In this document: positions 9,801 through 17,378 of the stretch, in pieces
Numbering within the stretch: the stretch's first letter is position 1
How the letters are laid out: every line of letters begins with the position of its first letter
Assembly (NCBI RefSeq): GCF_029767005.1
Contig: NZ_JARUQR010000001.1
Location: 1,266,259 to 1,330,258, forward strand
From: Thiomicrorhabdus sp. ZW0627
Lineage (GTDB): Bacteria; Pseudomonadota; Gammaproteobacteria; Thiomicrospirales; Thiomicrospiraceae
DNA length: 64,000 nucleotides
Reading direction: 5' to 3'
The notes under the pieces: model-generated
What the model saw: only the letters and a program-made list of their open reading frames with translations
The model's database searches: none
What the model was told of the DNA's origin: nothing
Made by a program: the position numbers and the translations under genes

Positions 9801-10289
9801 AAGATCCGCATCCGTGCAACCACCATCATCAATTGGGATCGTCAAGAACTGGTGATACCTAACAAGCAGATTATCACAGGACAGTTCATTAACTGGTCTC
9901 TATCCGATCAGATCATACGCGTAAAAATCGATGTCGGTATCGCCTACGGAAGCGATGTGCCGGAAGCACTTAAACTCATCAAACAAGCAGCGGCCGAACA
10001 CCCGTCTGTTTTGGAAGAACCGGAACCATCCGTAATTTTCGACAGTTTTGGCGACAATGCATTGCAATTGTCATTACGTGTGTTCGTCGATGATCTGGAC
10101 AACTTCCTGAAAATACGCTCCGAGCTTCATAGCATGATTAACGACAAACTGAACCAAGCAGGCATAGTCATCGCCTTCCCACAACGGGATGTACATCTAG
10201 ACACGTCTAAGCCGTTGGAGATTCGCTTGAGCAAAACACGGGAAGACCTAAAAGGGCCGGAAAAGGAAATTCCGGCTACGGAAAGTTAA
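6828..10289 (+). CDS. mscK: MscK/KefA-like mechanosensitive channel
   Basis: Large inner-membrane mechanosensitive channel of the MscS superfamily that opens under membrane tension to release ions during hypo-osmotic shock. The 1153-residue protein has a signal peptide (cleavage near VSAAQE), a long periplasmic coiled-coil region to about residue 500, around eleven transmembrane segments from about 515 onward, and a C-terminal MscS domain. That domain contains the pore-helix region LSVGLGFGLQEIVANFISG and the following beta-domain EQPMRVGDIVTVDGVSGKV. Length and order match E. coli MscK (about 1120 residues). The stop codon overlaps the end of the convergent thioesterase gene by 4 bases. The symbol is by architecture; potassium dependence is not shown by the sequence. 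Confidence 0.88.
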   Translation: MSLKAMSALKSILFLVTAWLLYMPSMVSAAQEPVTTQSIAQITAGDLEQLDQELNLADQINEDDKKNLSLQIDKANNWLVESQKYRQNLKLLQQQVEKAKPRITELKNLQKKLDEQIKSGEQPQTATLNNQQLNDALNEADLSLQQASNNYLNWDQELGQYLPLATDGISQKSEIEKNLAQIQENLKSTPSGTTADIKSQVQTVALKSRQQMLEANLKLLNYKLDHLGTLTELAQTERDYWSAKKKWLSQTVDALQSQLQSVKVSKAEQALKKAIQDQVDPNSPLFPLQAKIIHIQHDKTELIRQEKMVNQKIAVTTEAINSLKAHFARDKQIVELEGSREIVAQVLHKRLETISSIDVSSKLALKIKDQLNKAVLGQLLLSDQIREAENKIHSNLSKLLEESDDKKRSPEENKQLEEQANLLYEHYIQAAKELQNLYPDFISKMSELNSVYTQQKDEVQAYTRFLNDHLLWLPNIGMSSLLSWQAFTESANWFLSFENYQALIKDIADVFAKEKQWFAVWLLIIGLLILARKHFIRGLSRTSAQVISVRTDSFLYTLQALVYTFGLSLLIPLSLLGSGLLLDLADSPAPYTQGIAKGLIDAGILVFALRSLQQICRPDGIAERHFRWHKSVRDALNKELNWATPVGALLALIIDINTYADTATDQQMVGRLAFIVLMVAFAILIYRLWSSRSQIMTSFAKRTKIRKWQQLHFIWFPLLLAIPVFLIWVSLSGYYYSSLVIAERINWTLAWILIVYILRELLLRSLYLSERKMRYAERLQKYQVQHVEQSGEEAEAPPVEQPVNEDVDFDYDKLSNQARQALNLGYLVAFLFGIWLLWSDVLLALNLINDSTLSLTKSQVVDGVVQQVPLTLGDLTLGIALGAVTLLLSKDLPGLLEFTLLKHLPISSAARYATTSLIQYVIAIIGVVMIFRALGIEWSNIQWLVAALSVGLGFGLQEIVANFISGIILLFEQPMRVGDIVTVDGVSGKVSKIRIRATTIINWDRQELVIPNKQIITGQFINWSLSDQIIRVKIDVGIAYGSDVPEALKLIKQAAAEHPSVLEEPEPSVIFDSFGDNALQLSLRVFVDDLDNFLKIRSELHSMINDKLNQAGIVIAFPQRDVHLDTSKPLEIRLSKTREDLKGPEKEIPATES

Positions 10290-10669
10290 ACCAGCAGATC
10301 ATCCAACTCCGGCGATGCCATCGGACGCCCCTTGGCATTGACGGCAACGCCGATAGTACGTGCTGAGACCATCAATTCATCATTTTCATGGTGGATTTTC
10401 TGCACAAACGCATACTGGATGCGAGAGACTTTTTCCACTTCCACCGTCACGTAAAAATCGTCTTTTGGTTTTAGCGGCCGCTTGAAATCCATCTCGACAC
10501 GGGTAACCATCAAGTTGACTTCCATTTCCGCCAAGGCCGAAAAATCGACGCCTTTCGATAACAGAAACTCGTGTCGGGCGTGTTCCAGATAGTTCTGATA
10601 AACACTATTATTGACCACTCGCTGAACATCGCACTCGTAATCTCTGACTCGCATTGGATATTTAAACAT
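10286..10669 (-). CDS. Acyl-CoA thioesterase, 4HBT hot-dog family
   Basis: Predicted 127-residue single hot-dog-fold thioesterase of the 4-hydroxybenzoyl-CoA thioesterase/YbgC group, cytoplasmic, hydrolysing an acyl-CoA or related thioester. The segment MRVRDYECDVQRVVNNSVYQ followed by YLEHARHEFL matches the family's catalytic-loop and central-helix region, where an Asp (here in ECD) acts with a downstream Tyr/His-Ala-Arg helix. Length is normal. It is convergent with the mscK-like gene, sharing 4 bases at their 3' ends. The substrate is unknown. Confidence 0.82.
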   Translation of the reverse strand: MFKYPMRVRDYECDVQRVVNNSVYQNYLEHARHEFLLSKGVDFSALAEMEVNLMVTRVEMDFKRPLKPKDDFYVTVEVEKVSRIQYAFVQKIHHENDELMVSARTIGVAVNAKGRPMASPELDDLLV

Positions 10670-10731
10670 TGACCTGACTCTCCGCCACTTTTAAGATGCG
10701 AATATCTTAATCTAAAACGGTGGCAAGCTCT

Positions 10732-11424
10732 ATGGCAATCCGCGACTGGCACGAACATGACCGCCCGAGAGAGAAACTGTTGCATTTCGGTCCGTCTTCT
10801 CTGTCCGATGCCGAACTGCTGGCGATTTTCCTACGAGTAGGCGTAAAAGGTCTGAGTGCCGTCGAGTTGGCTCAGAATCTTCTCGATCATTTCGGCAGCT
10901 TGCCTGCCCTGCTTAACTCCAGCGAACAGGAATTCTGCGAAGCGAAAGGGCTGGGACAAGCCAAGTTTGTCCAACTCAAGGCCGTGTTGGAAATGGCACG
11001 CCGTCATTTTGAATCAGGACTTAAAAAGGGCGATGCCTTTACAGACCCTGAAACCGTCGCCCACTACCTAATCCACTCCATCGGATTTCAACAACGCGAA
11101 CAATTCGGCGTATTGCTGCTCGATCAACAACACCGATTGATTACATTTGAGGTGTTGTTTACCGGAAGTTTGACTCAAGCCAGCGTCCATCCACGGGAAG
11201 TACTCAAGGCCGTTTTAGATCATCATGCCGCCGCCGTGATCCTCACCCACAACCATCCATCGGGTGATCCGGCGCCAAGCCAAAGTGATTTGAATCTTAC
11301 CCGCACCCTGAGCGAAGCATTGGCTTTGATCGACGTTCGATGCCTAGACCACATCATACTGGGTGACTTCGGCCGATGGCATTCGCTTGCTCAACATAAC
11401 CAAATGCAACGGAACGACCTATAG
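10732..11424 (+). CDS. radC: RadC/YicR family JAMM-domain protein
   Basis: Predicted 230-residue RadC-family protein, historically linked to DNA repair although a biochemical role is not settled. An N-terminal helix-hairpin-helix-like UPF0758 region begins [17 protein letters not shown]. The C-terminal JAB/JAMM fold has the metal motif [14 protein letters not shown] (His173, His175, Ser183, Asp186), all key residues present. I chose the ATG at 10732 because family members start this way; a GTG at 10720 in the same frame is possible. The following membrane-protein gene starts 2 bases after the stop, so the two are likely co-transcribed. Confidence 0.9.
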   Translation: MAIRDWHEHDRPREKLLHFGPSSLSDAELLAIFLRVGVKGLSAVELAQNLLDHFGSLPALLNSSEQEFCEAKGLGQAKFVQLKAVLEMARRHFESGLKKGDAFTDPETVAHYLIHSIGFQQREQFGVLLLDQQHRLITFEVLFTGSLTQASVHPREVLKAVLDHHAAAVILTHNHPSGDPAPSQSDLNLTRTLSEALALIDVRCLDHIILGDFGRWHSLAQHNQMQRNDL

Positions 11425-11426
11425 CC

Positions 11427-12203
11427 ATGCAATCCCACCAACGCAACCTATTCCGAAAACGAACAGGCCTGTTCAGTTCCAACAAGAATGATTCATTACA
11501 CTATTTACGCTCTTTCCTATGGGTATGGCTGACCTTCATACTGGCACTTTATGCCAGTTGGATGATTCTGGCCAAGGCCGATTTTCTGTATGGCGTCTGG
11601 TACGATTACGCAGGCATCGGCGAACATATTGACCACTACGCTCCCCAAAACCGTTTCCGGCACGGCTTTGAAGACACCGACGCCGACACCCGAAAACAAT
11701 TGTTTGCCGGCATCGTCAACGCGATTCATAATCATGGTGAAGGCTTAAAGGAACTTAGCTATCCACATCCGACACTTCCCGTGCGGATTCCCCTGTTACA
11801 CAAAGCCGAAATCGACCATCTTACCGACGTGGCTTTACTGCTTGATTTTCTTAAGCGGCTCGGTTGGGGATTACTGCTACTTTGGGCAGCATTGACCACA
11901 TATCTCTTAATGATGAAGCGTTCCTTTCCGACCGCCAAGCTGGCGTGGGGCAATATCGGTATCGGCCTTCTATTGCTGGCCGCCATACTCGTCCTGTATG
12001 GCCCCAAACAGGTCTTTTACCAATTGCACATGTGGGTATTTCCGGCTAATCACCATTGGTTCTTTTATTACCAAGACTCTTTAATGAGCACCATGATGAA
12101 AGCGCCTGACCTCTTCGCTTACATCAGCACAAGCTTACTCTTAGTCGGCCTGATTATATTTTTCCTGTTAATTAAATTATTTAACCGTCATAAAACCATT
12201 TAA
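11427..12203 (+). CDS. DUF1461-like integral membrane protein
   Basis: Predicted 258-residue inner-membrane protein with about four transmembrane helices (near residues 30-50, 145-163, 174-193 and 233-252) and a long extracytoplasmic loop between the first two. The stretch WVFPANHHWFFYYQDSLMST before the last helix resembles the conserved end of the DUF1461/TIGR01906 family, whose function is unknown. It follows radC by 2 bases. An extended AACAGGCCTGTT palindrome lies inside the gene at 11462-11473, near its start. Family assignment is tentative. Confidence 0.55.
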   Translation: MQSHQRNLFRKRTGLFSSNKNDSLHYLRSFLWVWLTFILALYASWMILAKADFLYGVWYDYAGIGEHIDHYAPQNRFRHGFEDTDADTRKQLFAGIVNAIHNHGEGLKELSYPHPTLPVRIPLLHKAEIDHLTDVALLLDFLKRLGWGLLLLWAALTTYLLMMKRSFPTAKLAWGNIGIGLLLLAAILVLYGPKQVFYQLHMWVFPANHHWFFYYQDSLMSTMMKAPDLFAYISTSLLLVGLIIFFLLIKLFNRHKTI

Positions 12204-12579
12204 ACGGTACTTTTCCGGGGCAATTTTTAATCTATTTGTCACACAAAAAAACCACACACATGAAAGACACAATTTGCACTCAAAATACCCTCACTTTCCA
12301 TCTGATTGCTCAAAGGGTTAATTATTTACGCTTTCGACTCCTTAAAAAAAATAATAGACGACATTCGAACATCAAACAAAAAATCCAAATTCACACTCGA
12401 AATTCAACGGATTTATTGAATTGAAATATCCCATATTTTTTGTACTGGAACTATGTAAAAACCCTGTCAAATTGGCGTAAACAAACTGACAATAGAATTA
12501 AATTTGCCTGTAATAAAGTTTCCTTATGATTTGCCTACCAATTCTACTCTTGGTCAATCAAAATTAAGGAACGCTTAAG
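12204..12579. other. AT-rich intergenic region
   Basis: A 376-base gap, strongly AT-rich, upstream of the PhoX-like gene. A 62-codon frame at 12236-12424 lacks a ribosome binding site and protein-like composition and was not accepted. The only feature I support is the promoter candidate at 12486-12514. Confidence 0.6.
12486..12514 (+). promoter_or_regulatory. Sigma-70-like promoter of the PhoX-like gene
   Basis: CTGACA (12486-12491) and TGTAAT (12509-12514) are spaced by 17 bases, giving a near-consensus housekeeping promoter about 60 bases upstream of the ATG at 12580. The gene it serves shows codon use typical of strong expression. Confidence 0.5.
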
Positions 12580-14430
12580 ATGAAACTAAAAGCTTTAAAT
12601 ATGGCAATGTCTGTCGCTCTAGCCGCTACAGCATTGAACTTGGCCGGCTGTGCCGGTGAAGATGGTACAGCAGGTACAGACGGTGCAATCTATTCATCCG
12701 TTGTTGAATTCAAAGCAATCGCCCCTGCAGTTAGCACTGATGAACAAAACAGCATCCGCGCAACCGATTCCGTGACTATCGCAGGTGAAGCGCAAGCGAT
12801 CGGTTACACAACATTGATGAAAACCGGTGACGTGAACAACGGCGAAACATACGGTGTTGTAAAAGACTACCAGGACAACGTCATCTTGGAAGCTGACAAT
12901 TCAGCTTACCTATGTAACGGTACCGACACAGGTAAAGGTTCTGGTCTAGACCACGTTTCCTACCTACAAAAGAACGGTAAGGTCTATATGGTTTCTCAGT
13001 TCGAATGTGGTCCAGGTGCAATGTACATGAGCGAACTTGAACAAGCTACTGACGGAAAGCTTTCTGTTAAAGCCGACTCTTTACAGTTCATCAGTCAAAA
13101 AGACGAATTTGGTGGATGGGTTCACTGTGCAGGTATGACAACACCTTGGAACTCTCACCTAGGTTCAGAAGAGTATGAGCCGGATGCAAACAACTTTGCA
13201 GCGAACTCTTACTATAACGAAGTGACTGACAAGTACTGGGGCGGTAACGCTTCTATGAACAACCCTTACTACTACGGTTGGACTCCTGAAGTTAAGATCA
13301 ATGCAGACGGTACACCTGCTTACACCAAGCACTACAGCATGGGTCGTTTCGCTCACGAATTATCTTACGTCATGCCTGACAACAAAACCGTTTACCTATC
13401 TGATGATGGTACCAACGTTGGCTTGTTCATGTACGTAGCTGATACAAAAGAAGACTTAAGCGCCGGTAAGCTGTATGCAGCTAAATGGCACCAGACTTCC
13501 AATACCGGCCTTGGTGAAGCAGTCATGACTTGGATCGATCTAGGTCATGCAACAGATGCTGACATTAAATCTGTCGTTTCTGCTAAGAAAGCATTCACTG
13601 ACATCTTCGATTCAGAAGCACCTCAAGCAGACGGTTCTTGTGCAACAGCAGGCTTCACAGCTATCAACTCTGCTAACGGTAACGAGTGTTTGAAACTTAA
13701 AGACATCAACGGTGACACAAATGTAGATGCAGCCGATGAAGCCATCGCTGCACGTTTGGAAACTCGTCGTATGGCTGCGATCAAAGGCGCTACTGTTGAG
13801 TTCAACAAAGAAGAAGGTATCACTTTCAACGCTCGTGACAACAAGCTTTACGTTGCTATGTCACAGGTTCGTTACGGTATGGAAAACAACCAGAAGAAAG
13901 GTGTTTCAAACACAACTTATGACATCGGTGGTAACAACGACATCATGCTAGATTACAACAAGTGTGGTGGGGTTTACGCTCTGGATGTTGCGACTAACTC
14001 TACGATCGGTTCAGACTACGTTGCTTACAGCATGAAAGGTTTGGTTGCCGGAACGCCTACTGACTACACAGGTACCGCTCTTGAAGGTAACTCTTGTGAT
14101 GTAGACGGTATTGCTAACCCTGATAACTTAACTTTCCTTGAAGGTTCTGACATCTTGGTCATCGGTGAAGACACTGGTTATCACCCAAATGACATGATCT
14201 GGGCTTACAACATCAAGAACGGCACTATGGAGCGTATTTTCACTGGTCCTTACGGTTCAGAAACTACTTCTCCATTCTGGCACAAAAACATCAATGGTAA
14301 AGGCTACCTATCAGTGACTGTACAGCACCCATTCGGTGAAGTCAGCGGTACGTATGTACGCCCAGCTGGTGTTGAAACCAAAACAGAAGCAGGTTACATC
14401 GGACCTTTCGATTTCTCGAAAATGAAGTAA
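12580..14430 (+). CDS. PhoX/DUF839-like secreted lipoprotein
   Basis: Predicted 616-residue lipoprotein (lipobox LNLAGC near residue 24) related to the DUF839/PhoX group of calcium-dependent beta-propeller phosphatases. Family-like blocks are HCAGMTTPWNSHLGSEEYEPD, MGRFAHELSYVMPDNKTVYLSDDGTNVG and the late HPNDMIWAYNI region. Classical PhoX has a twin-arginine leader, whereas this protein has a lipoprotein leader and a collagen-like GEDGTAGTDG stretch right after the lipid Cys. Codons are markedly biased towards GGT, AAC, GAC and CGT, unlike neighbouring genes, which points to high expression. A diheme cytochrome gene follows. Enzymatic activity is not established; an unrelated role for this subfamily is possible. 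Confidence 0.65.
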   Translation: MKLKALNMAMSVALAATALNLAGCAGEDGTAGTDGAIYSSVVEFKAIAPAVSTDEQNSIRATDSVTIAGEAQAIGYTTLMKTGDVNNGETYGVVKDYQDNVILEADNSAYLCNGTDTGKGSGLDHVSYLQKNGKVYMVSQFECGPGAMYMSELEQATDGKLSVKADSLQFISQKDEFGGWVHCAGMTTPWNSHLGSEEYEPDANNFAANSYYNEVTDKYWGGNASMNNPYYYGWTPEVKINADGTPAYTKHYSMGRFAHELSYVMPDNKTVYLSDDGTNVGLFMYVADTKEDLSAGKLYAAKWHQTSNTGLGEAVMTWIDLGHATDADIKSVVSAKKAFTDIFDSEAPQADGSCATAGFTAINSANGNECLKLKDINGDTNVDAADEAIAARLETRRMAAIKGATVEFNKEEGITFNARDNKLYVAMSQVRYGMENNQKKGVSNTTYDIGGNNDIMLDYNKCGGVYALDVATNSTIGSDYVAYSMKGLVAGTPTDYTGTALEGNSCDVDGIANPDNLTFLEGSDILVIGEDTGYHPNDMIWAYNIKNGTMERIFTGPYGSETTSPFWHKNINGKGYLSVTVQHPFGEVSGTYVRPAGVETKTEAGYIGPFDFSKMK

Positions 14431-14469
14431 TCCGCTCAAATATTCAAAGAGCTTCACTCTTTGATTGAT

Positions 14470-14500
14470 AGCCCTAACCAACCCGGTTAGGGCTTTTTTG
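14470..14500 (+). terminator. Intrinsic terminator after the PhoX-like gene
   Basis: A 9-bp stem AGCCCTAAC / GTTAGGGCT (14470-14478 with 14486-14494) is followed directly by a run of six T. It lies 40 bases after the stop codon and would end the lipoprotein transcript before the cytochrome gene. Confidence 0.9.
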
Positions 14501-14611
14501 TTAAAGCTATTTAACCAACCTCTTTCTACGGAAAGAGATTGCTTAAGTCGCTTTAAGTGGCAAACGGCAATCTCAATCAAGCCATTATTCAAGTTGTTAC
14601 AGGGTTTAAGA

Positions 14612-16312
14612 ATGATTCAACTTTTAAAGAAACACCAATTCAAACTGTTTGTGGTAATCCTTCTATTTGTCGGGCTTTCATTGCTCACCGCTTTTTCAGA
14701 CAAACCAAGTTCGGATACAGTCGAAATTTCCTTACTCGACAATCGCATTCAAAATACCAAAGCCGCCTACATACCTTCACAGTGCTATACCAAAACCAGA
14801 GGCCAGAACGACCGCATCCATAATCCGTGTTTCAGTTGCCATACCAACCCGAAAACTCCAAATTTCATCGACGACTCGGAACTGCAGCTGTCATACGACT
14901 TCAGAGATACGGCACGTAAAAACCCTTGGACCAACCTGTTCAAAGACCGTACTGCAGCCGTTGAGAAAATTTCCGATGAGGAAATCATGCGTTACGTTCG
15001 CCAGTCCAATTATTTCGACGAACACGGCGATATTCGCCTAACTAAAAAACTACAGCAGGTTCCGGAAGCATGGGACGTGAACAAAGACGGTAAATGGAAC
15101 GGTTACCAACCGGATTGCTATTACAACTTCGACCAGGAAGGTTTTGACCGCGATCCTTCCGGAAAAGACACAGGTTGGCGCGCATTCGGCTACACACCTT
15201 TCTTAGGTACTTTCTGGCCGACCAACGGCAGTACCGATGACGTCCTGATTCGTTTGAACGAAAGCTTCAGACAGAACGAAGCCGGTCAGTACGACCGCGC
15301 TGTTTACAAGCTGAACCTGGCCATCGTGGAAGCATTGATCCAGAACAAAGATGTCACCATTCCACCAACCGACGAAAAGGTATACGGTGTTGATCTGGAT
15401 CATAACGGGAAATTCAATATCGCAACCCAAGTTGTTTTCAAATGGGACCCAAGAAACGGCATCAATATGTCCTACGTCGGCAAAGCAAAACAATTGCTTG
15501 ACGCCAAACAGACTCAGTTGGCCGCCGGCCTCTACCCGGTCGGAACCGAGTTCTTGCATACGGTTCGTTATATCGATATGGACGACAAGGACCAGATCCA
15601 ACTGGCCGCACGTATCAAGGAACTTCGATACGGCGTCAAAATCAACTGGAACAACTACTCTCAACTTCGAAATGCGTCCATGTCGGAGACCAAGGAAATC
15701 CACGACTTTCCTGAACGCCTACGCCGTATAGTTGGAAACCCAGAAGCCGGCATGCTGAATGGGGTAGGTTGGGCCTATCAAGCCTTTATCGAAGATAAAA
15801 CCGGAGAATTAAGACCGCAGAGCTATGAAGAATCCGTTAACTGTATGGGATGCCATTCCGGATTGGGCGTCACCACCGACAGCAGCTTCGCCTTCCCGAG
15901 AAAACTTTCAGCGGATAATTTTCAGGCGGGCTGGTACTACTGGAACCAAAAAGGCATTCAGGGGCTCAAGGAACCTCAGTGGAAAGACGGTACCTGGGAA
16001 TACACCCAGTACCTGACTCAAAACCAATCCGCTAACGAGTTCCGTAACAACGACGAGGTCATCGCAAAATTCTTCAAAGAGGACGGCTCTCTAAAACAGG
16101 ATGAGGCCGACAAAATTCACCAGGACATCAGCGTGTTACTGTCGCCATCACGTGAACGCGCTATGATGCTGAACAAGGCCTACAAAGTCATCGTTGACGA
16201 ACAGAGCTATATCTACGGCCGTGACGCCCACGTGAAGCCGATCACGACAAGTTGGGATATTGTTCCGGCCGGTGAAACCACCGGAGTGGAAAGTCCCGTA
16301 CTCCGTCCGTAA
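14612..16312 (+). CDS. Membrane-anchored or secreted diheme c-type cytochrome
   Basis: Predicted 566-residue extracytoplasmic protein with an N-terminal signal anchor (residues 10-27) and two covalent-heme motifs, CFSCH at 73-77 and CMGCH at 411-415. The region between them contains EF-hand-like Asp-rich loops (DVNKDGKWNG, DLDHNGKFN). I chose the ATG at 14612, which directly precedes the signal anchor; an upstream in-frame start would read through the preceding terminator. I do not recognise a characterised family. Position after the PhoX-like lipoprotein suggests a functional link, although a strong terminator separates the two. An electron-transfer role is inferred only from the heme sites. 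Confidence 0.75.
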   Translation: MIQLLKKHQFKLFVVILLFVGLSLLTAFSDKPSSDTVEISLLDNRIQNTKAAYIPSQCYTKTRGQNDRIHNPCFSCHTNPKTPNFIDDSELQLSYDFRDTARKNPWTNLFKDRTAAVEKISDEEIMRYVRQSNYFDEHGDIRLTKKLQQVPEAWDVNKDGKWNGYQPDCYYNFDQEGFDRDPSGKDTGWRAFGYTPFLGTFWPTNGSTDDVLIRLNESFRQNEAGQYDRAVYKLNLAIVEALIQNKDVTIPPTDEKVYGVDLDHNGKFNIATQVVFKWDPRNGINMSYVGKAKQLLDAKQTQLAAGLYPVGTEFLHTVRYIDMDDKDQIQLAARIKELRYGVKINWNNYSQLRNASMSETKEIHDFPERLRRIVGNPEAGMLNGVGWAYQAFIEDKTGELRPQSYEESVNCMGCHSGLGVTTDSSFAFPRKLSADNFQAGWYYWNQKGIQGLKEPQWKDGTWEYTQYLTQNQSANEFRNNDEVIAKFFKEDGSLKQDEADKIHQDISVLLSPSRERAMMLNKAYKVIVDEQSYIYGRDAHVKPITTSWDIVPAGETTGVESPVLRP

Positions 16313-16365
16313 CGGATTTTATGACACATCCATGAATTAACGCTAAAAATTAACAACATAGGGAC

Positions 16366-16394
16366 TTGCAATCCTAAGCGAATTCATGGATAAT
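16366..16394 (+). promoter_or_regulatory. Promoter of rpmB-rpmG
   Basis: TTGCAA (16366-16371) and GATAAT (16389-16394) are separated by 17 bases. The transcript would begin near 16401 and carry a leader of about 120 bases containing the hairpins described next. Confidence 0.6.
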
Positions 16395-16464
16395 TCCGCT
16401 TCTTTATTTTTAGTGCTTCATGTAGCGCTAGATATAGAAATATTCGAATATTTTTATTTTAAAC

Positions 16465-16515
16465 GGGAACTTTAGGACTCCTTGAGTGATGCTTAAAGTT
16501 CCCTCTGTTAGAGGG
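16465..16515 (+). promoter_or_regulatory. Structured 5' leader of rpmB with mutually exclusive hairpins
   Basis: GGGAACTTTA (16465-16474) is perfectly complementary to TAAAGTTCCC (16494-16503). A second hairpin, CCCTC-TGTTA-GAGGG (16501-16515), reuses the CCC of the first and closes over the GAGGG that serves as the rpmB ribosome binding site. Only one of the two can form at a time, the layout expected of a translational switch for ribosomal-protein autoregulation. This is read from sequence only. Confidence 0.5.
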
Positions 16516-16523
16516 ATTGTGAA

Positions 16524-16760
16524 ATGTCTAGAGTATGCCAAGTAACAGGAAAACGTCCTGTGGTCGGTAACAATGTTTCCCACTCTCACCGTAAAACACG
16601 TCGTCGCTTCCTGCCAAACTTGCAAACGCATCGTTTTTGGTCTGAAGCTGAGAGCCGTTTTGTAAAACTTCGTGTATCTACATCAGGTATGCGTATTATC
16701 GACAAAAACGGGATTGACTCTGTGATCGCGGAAATGCGTTCACGTGGTGAGAAAGTCTAA
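16524..16760 (+). CDS. rpmB: 50S ribosomal protein L28
   Basis: Large-subunit ribosomal protein of 78 residues, full length. It starts [20 protein letters not shown] and contains the conserved [11 protein letters not shown] and [15 protein letters not shown] segments. It sits 10 bases upstream of rpmG, the usual bacterial L28-L33 pair, and is preceded by a leader that can hide its ribosome binding site. Confidence 0.98.
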   Translation: MSRVCQVTGKRPVVGNNVSHSHRKTRRRFLPNLQTHRFWSEAESRFVKLRVSTSGMRIIDKNGIDSVIAEMRSRGEKV

Positions 16761-16770
16761 GGAGACTGTC

Positions 16771-16923
16771 ATGCGCGATAAGATTAAACTACAGTCAACA
16801 GAGTCTGCTTATTTTTATACTACGGATAAAAACAAGAAGAACATGGCTGGTAAATTTGAAATCAAGAAATACGATCCAATCGTTCGTAAACACGTCTTGT
16901 TCAAAGAAGCAAAAATCAAATAA
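16771..16923 (+). CDS. rpmG: 50S ribosomal protein L33
   Basis: A 50-residue ribosomal protein read from ATG 16771 to TAA 16923. It begins [18 protein letters not shown], includes [18 protein letters not shown] and ends VLFKEAKIK, matching gammaproteobacterial L33. It lacks the few residues found before the REKIKL block in the E. coli protein. The four-Cys zinc ribbon of some L33 paralogues is absent, so this is the Cys-minus form. A GGAGAC ribosome binding site precedes it and an intrinsic terminator follows. Confidence 0.96.
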   Translation: MRDKIKLQSTESAYFYTTDKNKKNMAGKFEIKKYDPIVRKHVLFKEAKIK

Positions 16924-16946
16924 ACTTTACCCAAGTTTAGCTGATC

Positions 16947-16976
16947 AAACCCGATTCAAAAGATCGGGTTTTTTTA
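16947..16976 (+). terminator. Intrinsic terminator after rpmG
   Basis: A 9-bp stem AAACCCGAT / ATCGGGTTT with a 7-base loop is followed by a T-run, 24 bases after the rpmG stop codon. Confidence 0.92.
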
Positions 16977-17378
16977 TGCCTAAAATTCCTGTGTTCGACC
17001 ACAAAAGCCAAACTCGCCTGATCTCCACACGCCTTGAATCCGGCTCTCAACCCCCTCTTTCTACCTAAGTCAACTATCAGCGTCACTACACAAAAACAAG
17101 CTCCAAAACCTTACTATCCATATGATTATTAAGGCAATACACACATTGTAGCCCCAAAAAATACCCCCATAAAAATCCCGCATAAAACATTCAAATATTA
17201 GCATTACCCAATATCATTAAATAATAATAAACTAATATAATCAAAGACTTATAAATCAACTCGCCCTTGCTTTTTACTTATATAAATTAGTTTTGTGAGT
17301 TAGAAAAAAATCCTTGGTTATCTTTTCGCAAATAAGCACCTAGATTAGTAATTAGACTTATTTACAGAGACGACCATC
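16977..17378. other. AT-rich intergenic region upstream of the RND cluster
   Basis: About 400 bases without a credible gene, with long A/T-rich stretches from 17100 to 17350. It must hold the promoter of the downstream operon, but I could not identify a convincing -35/-10 pair. AGACGACC shortly before 17379 is a weak ribosome binding site. Confidence 0.5.

Noticed and set aside
12236-12424. 62-codon open frame in the AT-rich gap before the PhoX-like gene
   Set aside because: No ribosome binding site, Lys/Asn/His-rich composition that follows from AT-rich DNA, and no protein-like pattern.
14465-14611. Longer N terminus for the diheme cytochrome
   Set aside because: It would start inside the terminator hairpin and place 49 residues before the signal anchor.
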